64,000 bases of DNA from Armigeres subalbatus (Eukaryota > Arthropoda > Insecta > Diptera > Culicidae). The notes beneath the pieces are model-generated. The model was not told the DNA's origin and made no database searches. It saw only the letters and a list, made by a program, of their open reading frames with translations. Each line of letters opens with the position of its first letter. The first letter of the stretch is position 1. Positions 33,447 through 45,034 of this stretch are shown here, in pieces. Position numbers and translations under genes: made by a program. The stretch is from positions 137,819,121-137,883,120 of the forward strand of contig NC_085139.1 of NCBI RefSeq assembly GCF_024139115.2, in the 5' to 3' direction.

Positions 33447-34599
33447 ATACAGTCCCATCCCGATTTTGGCGACACCCGTTTTTGTCTACCCCCGATTTTG
33501 GCAACACCCGTTTTTGACAACATTTTCTTCCCGATTTTGGCAACAACCTCGAAAATATTTTTTTTTATTACTTTTTAGAGTTAAAACCTTTTTATTGATA
33601 TGTAATAGGATAAACAAAGCCAAAAGTGAATGTCGTTAAGGTTTATATGCGTATTATGGGCTCTGTACGAATAGTGGGCACCTTCACTGAAATAATGAAC
33701 CACCACTCGTATCACCGCTTATTGCAAACAATATCTATTGAAAATTTTCTGCTCTTTTCATTCACGTTTCCCATGTCCCTATTCACACCACCCTAATATA
33801 GCCAGCCCACCGTAGAATGTCGTATTTTTGGCATCCTCACTGATTTTGTCGTCGACAAGCTGACTCACACCGTTGTACATAGTACAACAGCTATTAAGCG
33901 AAGCCCGTTGTTTACATCGCAATGCAACCGATACTGCATGGGTGATCGAGGAGCAAGCAAGCCCCAGTAGGTTTAATTGCTAGTGACTAGCACATTCGAT
34001 TTTCCAAATGCGTTATAAAGCTTCAAGTCGTTTTGCTCATTATGTGTCTCTTTTCGGGTATCAGCCGAGAAACTGTCATTTTATCATTTTATCCGTCTTT
34101 CTGCTACATTCCTATATAGATAATAAGAAACAATTTGATTCCAAAAAGTCTTATTGTTTAAAATTAACGCAAATTTGTCTAATGATTAATGTAATTAAAT
34201 GTAATTAATTGTCTCCTGATTCCTGATGTGTCAATTGCATAACGAGCCTATTGATTCCAGTATGTTTGCCAACAATTCAACAGTTATGGTAAGAGTTTGG
34301 TAACATGTAACCGTAAGGCTCTCGAGCAGGCATTCAAAAAAATCAGATCATGTGAAAAAATCTGGTTCATCTAAGCCAACTTGATGCTCTGCCGCGGGGC
34401 AAGTTATGAGTTTCCTAAGATCTCTGAAATTGGACGTTCGATGATTCACCGTTTAATGATCTTCAACGCTCACCAATGGAAGCCTATTGAGTGAAGAAAA
34501 TCACTTGGTAACACAACAATGAGCGTCGTTACGGTGCGCTGATAGGAGAAGCCATTCAAGCATTCTAAAATTGAAGACCTCTTTGAGTCTGAAACTCTA
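33447..34599. other. Non-coding; CCGATTTTGGC repeats at the left edge
   Basis: At 33450-33550 the phrase CCCGATTTTGGC(A/G)AC occurs four times, as in one end of a Tc1/pogo-type MITE (CAGTCCCATCCCGATTTTGGC), but no inverted partner is visible. The rest shows nothing recognisable. Confidence 0.35.
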
Positions 34600-34930
34600 G
34601 CACACTGAATGGGAGGCGTTGATACTTTCTCTCGACGACCTTTGAAAGAAGAGTGTTTTTTGGAGTCCAAAGTACGTACGCTTTCCTGGCACATTGCGTC
34701 TCCGAATTTGTCTGCTGGTATCGTTATCGGAGGTCAAGTGAGCCCAAGTACACGAATTTTTCAACCACCTTGATTTTGTCGTCATGATGGCCGTTGTCTT
34801 CTCTTGAGCCTACTTCGTCTTCAAAGTGTTAATGACTAGGCCGATCTACTTTGCTTCCCTATTCAGTATGATGTAGGATTCTTCCATCTTTTCAAAGTTA
34901 TAATAATGAAAGTAGTGCATGAAGAACTGG
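34600..34930 (-). pseudogene. RTE/JAM1-like LINE fragment (after the FADD box)
   Basis: Broken minus-strand frames read FEKMEESYIILNREAK (compare FERMEEAYIRLKSEAK in the RTE copy at 47660), then TSDNDTSRQIRRRNVPGKRTYFGLQKTL (compare TADNDTSREIRRRIVAGNRTYFGLRKTL at 47850). It is therefore a fragment of the RT-thumb region in two or three frames. Its edges are approximate. Confidence 0.8.
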
Positions 34931-36049
34931 AGTGCGATGACCTGCAGCGAGCACCAGTTTGGTCTAAAGTCACTAGATATAAAGTCTGGCGAAGACACTG
35001 ACAGGTCACCAATCGAACTGTCATTTTCAAGATCCAATCGAACATGATGCTTCAAATGGGCTTGAAGCAATGTAGAGTATTGAGATAGTGCTGATAAATA
35101 TATTGGTAAATTATTCCAAAAATATGAATAAATCTAATCCAAATAAAAAGGTAAAGGAATTTGTTCTTGGATTCACTAGTTGAACAACATTCTATTTGAT
35201 TTTTCGAGAATAAAGTGTTTTGCTTTGTGGAAGCAACTTATAAAAGCTAATAGTCGTGTGAGAGCTTGAACTTTTTCAAGAGCTGCCAAAATCTAACAAG
35301 AATGATTGGAAAGTCTCACAGTTTTCACTCCGCCAGACTTTATATATAGTGACTTTAATTTGGTCTTCAAGCTTCCACTTGGCCACACTGTCACTCGTAG
35401 CGCGAGGTGCACATTGTGATCATAGATCAATCATTGCCGCCTGAAACAAACATTGAAATATTCAAGGGTTGAGTGCTAGGAGACCGACTAGTGCAAAGGG
35501 ATTTGGTTTTAGTGAGTTGAGTATAGTTTACCTTTTTCACACTACATTGGATACCAATATGCAGAATGCAGATTTCCGTTACCATTTTTTAAAACACTGG
35601 AACGTCTTATGCCTGGCGTTCATTTTTTCCATAATGTCAGCGAAAATTGTGCACAAAACTTTACTCTTATTCACACCGACCACAAGAAAGTTTGCCTCCA
35701 TCAAAATCCATTATATAAGAATTCGAAATTTATAGCACATTTAGTCATCTTGTATCCGTCGAATTTAGTGAATTTTGATAAAAACAAGCATTTTTGGTAG
35801 ACCAAAATGTATATGAGATGTCAGATTGAAGTCAGCACTTCAACGGACTACAATAGAAACGTTTTTATATCACCACAAATGTTTGTAAGGACGTGGCCGA
35901 CGCTATTGTTAATTTAAAATATTATTTATTATTTAATTTGTATTATGAAATTGGCTATTCACATTATCGTTAGATCACCATTCTTGAGTTTTTTCAATTT
36001 TGTTTGAACTACAATCTCCGAGCTATGAATAATATCGCAAAAATGTCAA
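34931..36049. other. No gene recognised
   Basis: About 1.1 kb. An 88-codon plus frame (35469-35735) has no recognisable domain. No repeats apparent. Confidence 0.35.
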
Positions 36050-36508
36050 TTATTTGTCTTATTTGTCTTATTTGTCTTATTTGTCTTATTTGTCTTATTT
36101 GTCTTATTTGTCTTATTTGTCTTATTTGTCTTATTTGTCTTATTTGTCTTATTTGTCTTATTTGTCTTATTTGTCTTATTTGTCTTATTTGTCTTATTTG
36201 TCTTATTTGTCTTATTTGTCTTATTTGTCTTATTTGTCTTATTTGTCTTATTTGTCTTATTTGTCTTATTTGTCTTATTTGTCTTATTTGTCTTATTTGT
36301 CTTATTTGTCTTATTTGTCTTATTTGTCTTATTTGTCTTATTTGTCTTATTTGTCTTATTTGTCTTATTTGTCTTATTTGTCTTATTTGTCTTATTTGTC
36401 TTATTTGTCTTATTTGTCTTATTTGTCTTATTTGTCTTATTTGTCTTATTTGTCTTATTTGTCTTATTTGTCTTATTTGTCTTATTTGTCTTATTTGTCT
36501 TATTTGTC
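36050..36508 (+). repeat. Perfect 9-bp array, 51 copies of TTATTTGTC
   Basis: 459 bp with no visible interruption. As 9 is a multiple of 3, it reads as a simple tripeptide repeat in all plus frames (for example Leu-Ile-Cys and Ser-Tyr-Leu), giving frames of up to 187 codons that are not evidence of a gene. Perfect homogeneity implies recent expansion. Confidence 0.97.
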
Positions 36509-37064
36509 TGTTATTCTGTCTTATGTCCTCGCACCACTATCATCGATCAAATTCTGTTCATTTGTAACCTTCGCACAATAAATCTTTTATGATATTTTCC
36601 AATGTTGTTCCAGAAAACGCACTTGCTTATTCCTTAATCTGGTGTTTGTTTATTTTGATCTCCCGTGATTGGTCGACGCTGCTGTTTTTCTCTCGTCGAT
36701 TTGTTGCTCGGGTGTTTTTTCACCTTTTTGCCAGTCCGTTTTGTTCTTCGGTTATTGTAAATTATCAAGCATTTGTGGCGACACTTAATTCTGGCAGGCT
36801 AAATCGCGCGATTTTCTCTCTCAAAGAGAGCTACCACGTGTTTTTTAACGTAAAACCTTTCCCTCAGACCTTCGTAGATTCGCTAGTTGGTGCTCTCTGA
36901 ATCGAATGGTGAAAGAAAAAAGAAAACCCAGATTAATCTTCCCAGCGGTGATGATGCCTTTCTCGTGCATTATAAAAAGTATTGACAAAATCCCATTAGA
37001 AAGGTTTAGCTCGCATGTTTTCTTTCATTTTGCATGTTTTTGCATTAATTAATATGCTTTTCCG
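36509..37064. other. No gene recognised
   Basis: A 103-codon plus frame (36589-36900) is present, hydrophobic in part, without a recognisable domain. I cannot support it as a gene. Confidence 0.3.
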
Positions 37065-37262
37065 GGTTAGGGACAAAAGGTTGAAAGACAAAAGGTCGAA
37101 AAACAAAAGGTCGAAAGGACAAAAGGTCGAAAGACAAAAGATCGAAATGACAAAAGGTTGAAAAGACAAAATGTCGAAAGGACAAAAGGTCGAAAGGGAC
37201 AAAAGGACGAAATAGACAAAAGGTAGAAAAGAACAAAAGGTCGAAGGGGACAAAAGGTCGAA
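37065..37262 (+). repeat. GACAAAAGGTCGAAA minisatellite (plus orientation)
   Basis: About 12 imperfect copies of a 15-18 bp unit GGACAAAAGGTCGAAA. The same unit occurs in the opposite orientation at 45035-45165, on the other side of the CR1/L2-like LINE. Confidence 0.9.
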
Positions 37263-37708
37263 ATATACAAGAAACTGAAACGAAGATAATCAATCTTGCA
37301 GAATACAAGTTTTATTAATTTTTTAAATCAACAATCTGCTTTTATCACTAACAGAACTATCTAGATATTCATAATATTGTTTCATAACTTGTTCTTGATC
37401 GAACTTTTGTTTCTTTTGACCTTTTGTTATTTGTTATTTGCTTGAGAAACACTGTCGTATGGAGCAGTTGTAGTAACGTAGTGCTGACGCGAATATACTC
37501 AAAAGTTGCTAATATAATTCTCCAGAAATCCGTAGTGCAGTCGTTAACCGTTGTATAAGTGCCAATATACCCGTCAAAAGTTTTATTTGAAGACAAATCT
37601 GGTTATTAACCAACAATAAGTGGTCTATTCCCCTGCGTTGATTGATGCTGTCAATCTCCACCATTTATTAAACTGTACGAACTGGCGGTGGCGGTGTAAT
37701 TCCGTGAA
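37263..37708. other. Probable 5' untranslated region of the CR1/L2-like LINE on the right
   Basis: No ORF. The ORF1 start codon of the LINE lies at 37709, so at least the last part (GGCGGTGGCGGTGTAATTCC) should be LINE 5' UTR. The 5' edge is not identifiable without another copy. Confidence 0.4.
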
Positions 37709-37715
37709 ATGAGTA

Positions 37716-39289
37716 CACTCAACCCTCTTTTTACGGCAGTTTTTTAAACGTCACTTCGTTTTACGGCACCCTTTTTACGGCACGTGACGTAAAAAGAATT
37801 TGAAACATTATTGACATCCAAAAGTAAGCCTATAAGAAGGTACTCTTAGAAACCCAAAGAACAAAGTAGATGCTTTGTATATTCATCATTTGCCTTCAAC
37901 TATTGTTCCGTTCCAGGTCATCCAAAAATTTCTTGGAGTCTACACGCGTAACCAAGGACCTAAGGTCTACAAGCGTAGCGAAAGAGCTGTTATCTATTGT
38001 AAAAAATGGTTTATGCCCTAATTGATATATTAAACCTAATTCCGTTCCAGATCATACAAGAATTCCCTGGAATATAGGTCTTGAGGTCTACCCGCGTAAC
38101 CGATGGGCTGTTATCTCTTTTTTAAAATGGTTCATGCTCCATATGATCTATTAAACCAAACTCAATATGCCTTAAGCAGCCGTTCCTTTCCTGGTCATCC
38201 AAGAATTCCCTAGACTCCTCAGCCGCGAATTCATCCCAAATATGTCCTCCGAGTATTTGTCTTTCACTTGCGTCTCAAATGTAGGCATATGAGTTGTTCT
38301 AAGATCTTCCAATTGTCCTGGAGTATGAATCAAATGGTCTACCGAATCAACCAAGGCTTCCATGATGTTTCCAACGACGTTAACTACTTATTTATGTCCT
38401 CCAAGTATTTATCTTTTGCTCGCGTCTTAAATCCAGGCATATGAGTTGTTCTAAGATCTCCAAATTGTCCTGGAGTTTGAATCAAATGGTCTGCCGAATC
38501 AACCAAGGCTATCATGATGTTCCAAGCCGCGGTATCAACCCAATTATGTCCTCCGAGTATTTGTCTTTCACTTGGGTCTCAAATCCAGACATATGAGATG
38601 TTGTAAGATCTCCAAATCGTCCTGGAGCTTGAACAAAATGGTCTGCCGAATCACATATATCTGTATTTGAGACGATAGTAAAAGGCCAATACTCAGAAGA
38701 CAAAATTTAGTTAACACCGCGGCTCTGGACATCGTGGAAGCCTTGGTTGATTAGGTAGACCATTTGATTCAAACTTCAGGACAATTTGGAGATCTTAAAA
38801 CATCTAATATACATGTACTTGAGACGCAAGTGAAAGACTAATATTCGGAAGGCATGATTGGGATGATACCCCAGCTGAGGACATCATGCAAGCCTCAGTA
38901 GGTTCGGTAGACCATTTGATTCAAACTCCAGGACAATTTGGAGATCTTACAACTTCATACATGCAAGAATTGAAGACGGAAGTGCAAGACAAGTGATCGG
39001 AAAACAAAATTGGGTTAACAACCGAAACTGGGGACATAATGGAAGCCTTGGTTGATTCGTTAGATAATTTGATTCAAACTTCCGGACAATTTGGAGATCT
39101 TATAACATCTAATATGCCTGGATTTAGGGAGATCTTGCAATACCTCATGCAAGACGCAAATGAATGTATTTGAAACTATCCTCACGATGAATAAATTAAG
39201 TAAAATACTAGAAACGTAAGCAAAAATTTTTTTTACGTCACATTCGGTTTACGTCCCTCCAATAAGTGACGTAAAAAGAGGGTTGAGTG
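37716..39289. mobile_element. TA-flanked (Tc1/pogo-like) non-autonomous element, 1574 bp
   Basis: Ends: CACTCAACCCTCTTTTTACG at the left, inverted at the right (CGTAAAAAGAGGGTTGAGTG), each flanked by TA (37714-37715, 39290-39291). TA duplication plus CA.TCAACCCTC ends are pogo/Tigger-like. Keeping one TA restores LINE ORF1 as ATG AGT ACC AGG. No transposase. The interior is made of about 150-bp units: three in one orientation (around 38285, 38435, 38590) and three inverted (around 38743, 38900, 39045), so the middle is a large palindrome centred near 38720. Confidence 0.88.
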
Positions 39290-39939
39290 TACCAGGAGAG
39301 ATCTAAGCAGCAGACGTAACAAGCCAGAGGATGCTGTCAACAACAGTGAGGATATGTCTGTATCCCAACTGGTTCAGTGGATTTCTTCCAAACTCGACTC
39401 TACAAAGGAAGAACTGGCAACCAAAATAAATGAGCAGATGCAGAGTGTAAAAGCTGAGATCAAAACCGAGTTGGACCATATGCGCACTCAATTGGAGAAG
39501 TCGATAGGTGATATTGCCAAGACCGTTTACACTAACAAGGAATCGATACAGGCTAATGCTGCAGCACTCTCTCGTTGCCAGAACACTAATGATTTGATAA
39601 TGAGCGGAGTGCCGTATGTTAAAGACGAAAATTTGTCCTCCTATTTCGATGCATGGTGCAAACATCTCGGATATGCATCAGTGCCCCTCGTCGATATTCG
39701 TCGTCTCTCCAATCTACCAATGGATGTGGGTAAAAATTACAAAATATTGCTGCAGTTCGCGATAACGAATCAACGATGTGATTTCTACTGCAAGTACCTG
39801 AGTACGCGTTCACTTGCACTGGACCAGATTGGATTTCAATGTACCGATAGGATTTCCATTAATGAGAATCTCACAGCACTTGCAAGGGGAATCAAGGCGA
39901 AGGTTCTCTCCGCTAAAAGAGAAGGAAAGCTCAACTCTG

Positions 39940-41489
39940 CACACGCTTAAAATCAATAACACAGAGATGTGTTTGCATCACACAAAACGGACCTAATGCG
40001 GAACATCCCCTAGATGAGCGATAGTTACACAGCCACCAAAATAGCTCGTGTGGTTTTATTGAAGCTCGGATTTCAATACTTTCTACAGTATTTGGTTCCT
40101 TATGAAACAAGGAATCTGTACAAACGTTTACATGTTGAAATGGACCGTTATCACGACCGTACGAGGCATTTTTGTGCCTGTGTAACTGTCGCTCATCTAG
40201 GGGATGTTCCACATTCAGAGCCGTAGCGTGGACTCCCGGCGCCCTTGGCGAAATCTTTTTTGGGCGCCCCTATTTTTCTAAGGAAAAATTTGCAATATTT
40301 TACAATCCAATAACATTTTGAATCCCACCATAAAGTTTTATAAATTTTTATTAACGAGATTTTCTTCTCTATGTTGGATCATCTTGTAGAACAATAAGAT
40401 TAAAAAGTTTAGTGGATTGAAGATGCTTCATATAACAAGCAGTATATTAGGCATATGTCCTTGGAATGTTTTTAAATGTTGTGATCTTTTGCACTAATTT
40501 GCAAAATATGGTAAGATACGTTAGGAACTTGGAAGAGTCGTGGCCATTTCTAGATCCTCGTACGGAATCTGTTGGAACATTATTAAAATTGCTGAAAGTT
40601 ATTTACTTACAGCTCATAGTGTCCTGAAGGCTTTTTCTTGCTCTCAGTGGAAAGAACTAACGAACTTGCCAGTACATAGCAGAGAAAAGCGATTTGAAAA
40701 TCGTGACAAATCATATACTAATGTCAAATGGTTGGAACAAAAAAAATCCAACTCTGAATTGGATCGGTCGATTATCGAAATTGGATTTCGGATCAAAGAA
40801 GGATACACCATAAGAATGGGTCTGCCAGTGGTTTGGAGGTACTTTGTTGGGTCAATAACATCCAACTTTGAAGTGGTCGGAATCGACATCGACTGCTTAT
40901 CGTAATCCCGCCAGGTCATGGCCGCATGATGATAATTGTTCGGACTAAAAGAAGTTTTTCTTAATTAAATGAGCAAATTTGTCTTAAATCTACACCACCC
41001 TTACCCTTACCCCTAGCGATATAAGTCATTAGCGCAAAAGGTCCTTCACAATTTTAGTCAACATCTGTGGCAGTAATTGTGCTCGAAAATGGTAACAATC
41101 CGATCTACAATATTCAAATAACTTTTTAAATATAAGTTTTCTAGACCTGTCCTTAGGCCCTTGTAACCGGTTCCGAAAGTCTCAGAGAAACCGAAATGGT
41201 AGTCAAAGTTAAGACCAAATCATTCGACTTGTTTATTTGCGATAGAAGAAAGATTAGATTTCTTGAAATATCTCCGCCATAGACCTTTGGACTTTGTCGG
41301 TTTGTTATTATTTGGTCATGTAACGAATTGGTCTGTATCTCATACCGTAATTCTTGATTCCGGCGCCCCCTGATAACTGGCGCCCTTGGCGGGGGCCAAC
41401 CCGGCCAACCCCACGCTACGGCGCTGTCCACATTAGGTCCGTTTTGTGTGATGAAAACACATCTCTGTGTTATTGATTTTAAGCGTGTG
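39940..41489. mobile_element. MITE in LINE ORF1, itself split by a hAT-like element
   Basis: TIR: CACACGCTTAAAATCAATAA at 39940, inverted at the right end 41489. Arms extend about 95 bp on the left (to about 40036) and are completed by 40179-40207 plus 41435-41489 on the right. Without the nested insert it is about 330 bp. Simple removal of 39940-41489 restores ORF1 (TCT GTG TTT TCG), so no ordinary target duplication is evident. Superfamily not assigned. Confidence 0.85.
40216..41426. mobile_element. hAT-like non-autonomous element, 1211 bp
   Basis: Ends CAGAGCCGTAGCGTGG (left) and CCACGCTACGGCGCTG (right), inverted with one mismatch. Exact 8-bp duplication TCCACATT at 40208-40215 and 41427-41434. 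The CGCCCTTGGCG phrase is repeated inside each end. A 121-codon plus frame (40540-40905) has no recognisable transposase domain. 8-bp TSD and CAG-type ends identify the hAT superfamily. Confidence 0.92.
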
Positions 41490-41593
41490 TGTTTTCGAAA
41501 AATGGAGAGATATTTGTCAAAAGATCCGTGGGAGGCGAACCGATAATCATATCATCTGAGAAACAATTAGGCAACGTAGTTCAACATATTTAA

Positions 41594-42057
41594 CCTTACC
41601 TTGAAAGCATCTCTTTTCTTTCCAATCCATTCTTGCTCATCCCTTGACTTCCCTCCTAAAAGCCAATCTACTGTTTGTATGCCTTTTCCTAATAAGCGCT
41701 CTCTATCCTTCCAATCCATCCTGTCGGTTATCGTATGCATCCTTCTCCTGAAAGTTATCATCGGATTCGAGGCTGCTATGACGCTATTGCTGTTTCTGAC
41801 TGGGCTGCTGCTGGCTGGGGCTGCTACTGAAGATGTGTACTACTGGATGGTTACCTCAATTGATAATTGGAACTTGAGCTACATTAAATCGTTTCATATT
41901 TCTATGTTAATTATCAGAAGACTGTTATGTCATATAGGCACTTTTGAGTTATTATTTGCGTCAAAAAAGATTTATTTTTGTTTTCTTTTCAATATGTTGT
42001 CGTTTGTAGTTAGCTTCAATACTTTGCATTGTTTTAAGAACATTTTTTCTCTTGATT
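41594..42057 (+). other. Inter-ORF region of the CR1/L2-like LINE
   Basis: 464 bp between the ORF1 stop and the ORF2 start. A plus frame 41601-42065 overlaps the ORF2 ATG (TATGGCTGA at 42057-42065), with a Leu/Ala-rich hydrophobic middle. It may be chance, or reflect a stop-start arrangement; I do not call it a gene. Confidence 0.35.
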
Positions 42058-44866
42058 ATGGCTGATCGAAGTAGTTTAGACGCCCTTACGAATATTTGTT
42101 TACCAGGTATAGACTTGAGATCTGCATTCGTAACTGAGAAGATATCCGTATTGTGTCTCAATGTGCAGAGCTTGTGTGCAAGAAATATAGTAAAATTTGA
42201 CGAGTTGAGTCAGATTATGAATGTTTCGAAAGTCGATGTTACATGTGTGAATGAAACTTGGTTAAATAACAGGATCGATACAAACACTGTTCAAATTGCA
42301 GGCTACCACACAATAAGGAGCGATCGCGTTGGAAAAATAGGTGGTGGTTTGCTAATTTATTTGAAAAAGAATTTTACTTACAAGATTATAGAAACATCTT
42401 GTGTCACAATTAATGACCATTCGATCGAATTCATGTTCTTAGAATTAGTGATTCAGGATAAACGACTGCTAATAGGCTTCTTCTACAATCATCCTGATTT
42501 GGATTGCTCCTCTGTTTTAGACGAAAAAATGATTGAATATGGTTCTAACTATGATTAATTTTTATTGCTAGGCGATTTTAACACCAACCTTTGCAGGAAA
42601 AGCTTGAAAACTGAGCGGTTTTTGGAAACATTAGATGCTCATGGTTTAAAAAACGTTGGACAAGAGCCGACATTTTTCTATTCGCAAGGCTGCTATTACG
42701 AATAGTATCGAGAACATTTTTAAATTTGGACAGATCAGTGTTTTCCAATATTTCTCATCATGATTTAATGTTTATATCTCTTGACCTCACAAACGTATCT
42801 TTAGCTCATGAAATTTACTATCGTGACTACAAGCATGTCGATCCCAACCTTATCATTGATAAGTACAACAGATTAGACTGGAGCGCATTCTTTATGAGTG
42901 ATGACCCTGACTTCCTAGTCAATTTGTTCAACCAGTATATTAAATCACTCCACGATGAATGCATTCCTTTACGAAAAATTAAACATATCGAAGGACAACG
43001 CAATGTATGGTTTAACCCCCAAATTCAAAAATCAATGATAGATCGTGATCGTGTGTATAAAAAATGGAAATATACTAAAAACGATAATGATTTTAAAATT
43101 TTCAAACGACTGAGGAATGCAACGAATACTCTTATCTTTAAGGCAAAACGAGAATATTATAACAGTCATTTGGATATCAACTTGCCATCCAAAGAGCTTT
43201 GGAAGAAGCTGCGCGGGTTAGGATTTTCTACTCGATCTTCCAATGTTGAACAAAACTTCAAGGCAGATGAAATAAATAACTCATTCCATAAACATTTCTC
43301 TAGGGCAAGTAATATAAATGTTCAAATTGATTTTCGTGCTCAAAATAGTTTTCGCTTTCGTAATATTCATGAGTATGACACAATTAATGCTATTTATGAA
43401 GTAAGTTCAAATGCAGTCGGGTTGGATGAGCTACCAATTAAGTTTATTAAGTTTATCCTTCCTCTTTTATTAGATGCTATCACCCATTTATTCAACTGCA
43501 TAATTGACTTGCGTGTTTATCAGGTAGCATGGAAGTTATCAAAAATTATTCCATTAAAAAAGAAAAATAACTGTAGTTCTTTAGACAACCTTCGCCCAAT
43601 TAGTATTATAAGTTCCTTATCTAAAGCATTCGAACGGATTTAAAAAAAATAGATATGTGATCATGTACATAAAAATCAGTTATTGACTGATTTTCAGTCC
43701 GATTATCGTCCGGGCCATAATACGAAAACTGCCATGATGAAAGTTTGTGACGATGTTGGACTTGTACTGGACAAAGGGGGTAAAGTAGTGATGATTTTTT
43801 TGGACTTCTCAAAAGCTTTCGATACCATATCCCATTCGATGCTCTGTAGAAAACTTGCCTTAAAGTTCAATTTTAGTAGAACCGCCGTTGAATTAATTTC
43901 ATCTTATCTATGTAATCGCAAGCAAGCTGTTTTTTCCAATAATGTTTTATCATAATTTCTTAATGTTTCCTCTGGAGTGCCTCAGAGATCAGTCTTAGGC
44001 CCTATTTTGTTTAGTTTATATATAAATGATCTCCCAACTATTATAAGCCATTGCCGAGTGCATTTATTCGCTGATGATGTCCAGCTATATCTGGACTGCA
44101 ATAATTTAGACATCGTTACAATCAGCAATAAAATTAATGAAGATCTAGAGTCAATTCGAATATGGTCAGAGATAAATTATCTTAAACTTAACGCCAAGAA
44201 AACTAGTGATTTATTGATTAATCGAAATAATGCTAATAACTTTCCTGATATAAGAATTGGGTCTGATTCGATACAATTTGTGGATCATGTAACAAGCTTA
44301 GGTTATACAGTTGAGAATAATTTTAAATGGGACAGGTTCGTGTTATGTCAATGTGGGAAAATATATGGTGCCATGCTATCCCTTCATTCAAAAGCTAATT
44401 GCCTAAGTACAGAATTAAAAATTAAACTTTTTAAGACATTCATTTTACCATATTTTATCTCGTGTGATTTTTTGCTCTTTAGTACTACCTCTCGGACTCA
44501 ACAGAGATTGAGAGTAGCTCTAAACTTTTGCATTCGTTTTGTATATCGTCTTAAATCCAAGATCATGTTTCGCACCTACAACACACATTATTAGGAAACT
44601 CTTTTATCAGTTTTTACCGAGCACGAATTTGTATTTTGTTACACAAAACGGTTTCAACAAAACAACCACCATATTTACATTCTAAACTAAAGCCTTTTTG
44701 CAGCAATAGAATTAGAAACTATTTAGTTCCCGCGCATCTCACTACTCAATACGCAAACTCATTTTTCGTAAGAGTTGTCAACATCTGGAATTCCCTACCT
44801 AATTTTCTCAAGGAAATTGATTCAATTAGTTTGTTCAAAAATCAATGCAAAGTATACTTTAGTTAG
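42058..44866 (+). pseudogene. LINE ORF2: APE endonuclease and reverse transcriptase (broken)
   Basis: Start chosen at 42058 (MADRSSLDALT). The endonuclease shows LCLNVQSL, VTCVNETWL, SDRVGKIGGGLLIY and, after an in-frame stop at 42556, LLGDFNTNL; a shift near 42690 precedes SHHDLMF, where SDH is usual. RT motifs: LPIKFIKFILP, KLSKIIPLKKK, LRPISIISSLSK, a stop cluster near 43641, FLDFSKAFDTI (motif A), [18 protein letters not shown] (motif B) and FADDVQLYL (catalytic box). The C-terminus has no RNase H and ends with VRVVNIWNSLPNFLK-type sequence characteristic of CR1/L2-like LINEs. Further breaks at 43955 and 44594. ORF2 would nick target DNA and prime cDNA synthesis from LINE RNA. Confidence 0.9.
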
Positions 44867-44977
44867 ATTTTTTTGTAAGTGTATAACAAGTTTTCAATGT
44901 AAATTAATGTTACTGTGACGCACTCCATAGTAACTTTGTAGCGTTAAAAAGATGTATAATCTTATGCTGCGTGTAAA

Positions 44978-44978
44978 A

Positions 44979-45013
<35 letters not shown>

Positions 45014-45030
45014 ACAAATAAAAAAAAAGA
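44978..45030 (+). repeat. AAATA/AATA simple-repeat tail of the LINE
   Basis: GTGTAAAATAAATAAATAAATAAATA... up to about 45015, then an A-rich end. It marks the 3' terminus of the plus-strand CR1/L2-like element. Confidence 0.85.
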
Positions 45031-45034
45031 AATT

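Larger units (their letters stand above)
37709..41593 (+). pseudogene. LINE ORF1 protein, split by two DNA-element insertions
   Basis: Segments 37709-37715, 39292-39939 and 41490-41593 add up to 759 nt, exactly 253 codons including the TAA at 41591-41593. The product would have a coiled coil (about residues 25-85: heptad-like IS.KLDSTKEEL....EQMQSVKAEI), then a domain like the baculoviral FP25K-type region found in LINE ORF1 proteins (DLIMSGVPYVKDENLSSYF), a strand-rich middle, and a short basic C-terminal domain. Such proteins bind LINE RNA and act as nucleic-acid chaperones. The first ATG is seven bases before the first insertion. The middle segment alone is open from 39292, so the internal Met at 39354 is not the true start. 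Confidence 0.85.
37709..45030 (+). mobile_element. CR1/L2-like non-LTR retrotransposon carrying nested insertions
   Basis: A two-ORF LINE: ORF1 (37709-41593 with two inserts) and ORF2 (42058-44866: APE endonuclease, RT, CR1/L2-type C-terminus, no RNase H). It ends in an AATA-type run at about 44980-45020. Three DNA elements sit inside it: 37716-39289, 39940-41489, and 40216-41426 nested in the second. ORF1 becomes one continuous frame when the inserts are ignored, so they arrived while ORF1 was still intact. ORF2 has several stops and shifts. Confidence 0.9.

Noticed and set aside
33447..33560. Complete Tc1/pogo-type MITE with CCGATTTTGGC ends
   Set aside because: Only one end seen; no inverted partner found downstream, so listed only as an edge.
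36004..36581. Leu-Ile-Cys and Ser-Tyr-Leu repeat proteins of 175-187 residues
   Set aside because: They are by-products of the 9-bp microsatellite.
37045..37308. Phe/Leu/Ser-Cys-rich minus-strand peptides (85-87 residues)
   Set aside because: They are translations of the GACAAAAGGTCGAAA minisatellite.
39354..39950. Stand-alone 198-residue ORF1 gene with start at 39354
   Set aside because: The frame is open upstream to 39292 and continues across two insertions; the real start is at 37709 and the last codons before 39950 belong to the inserted MITE.
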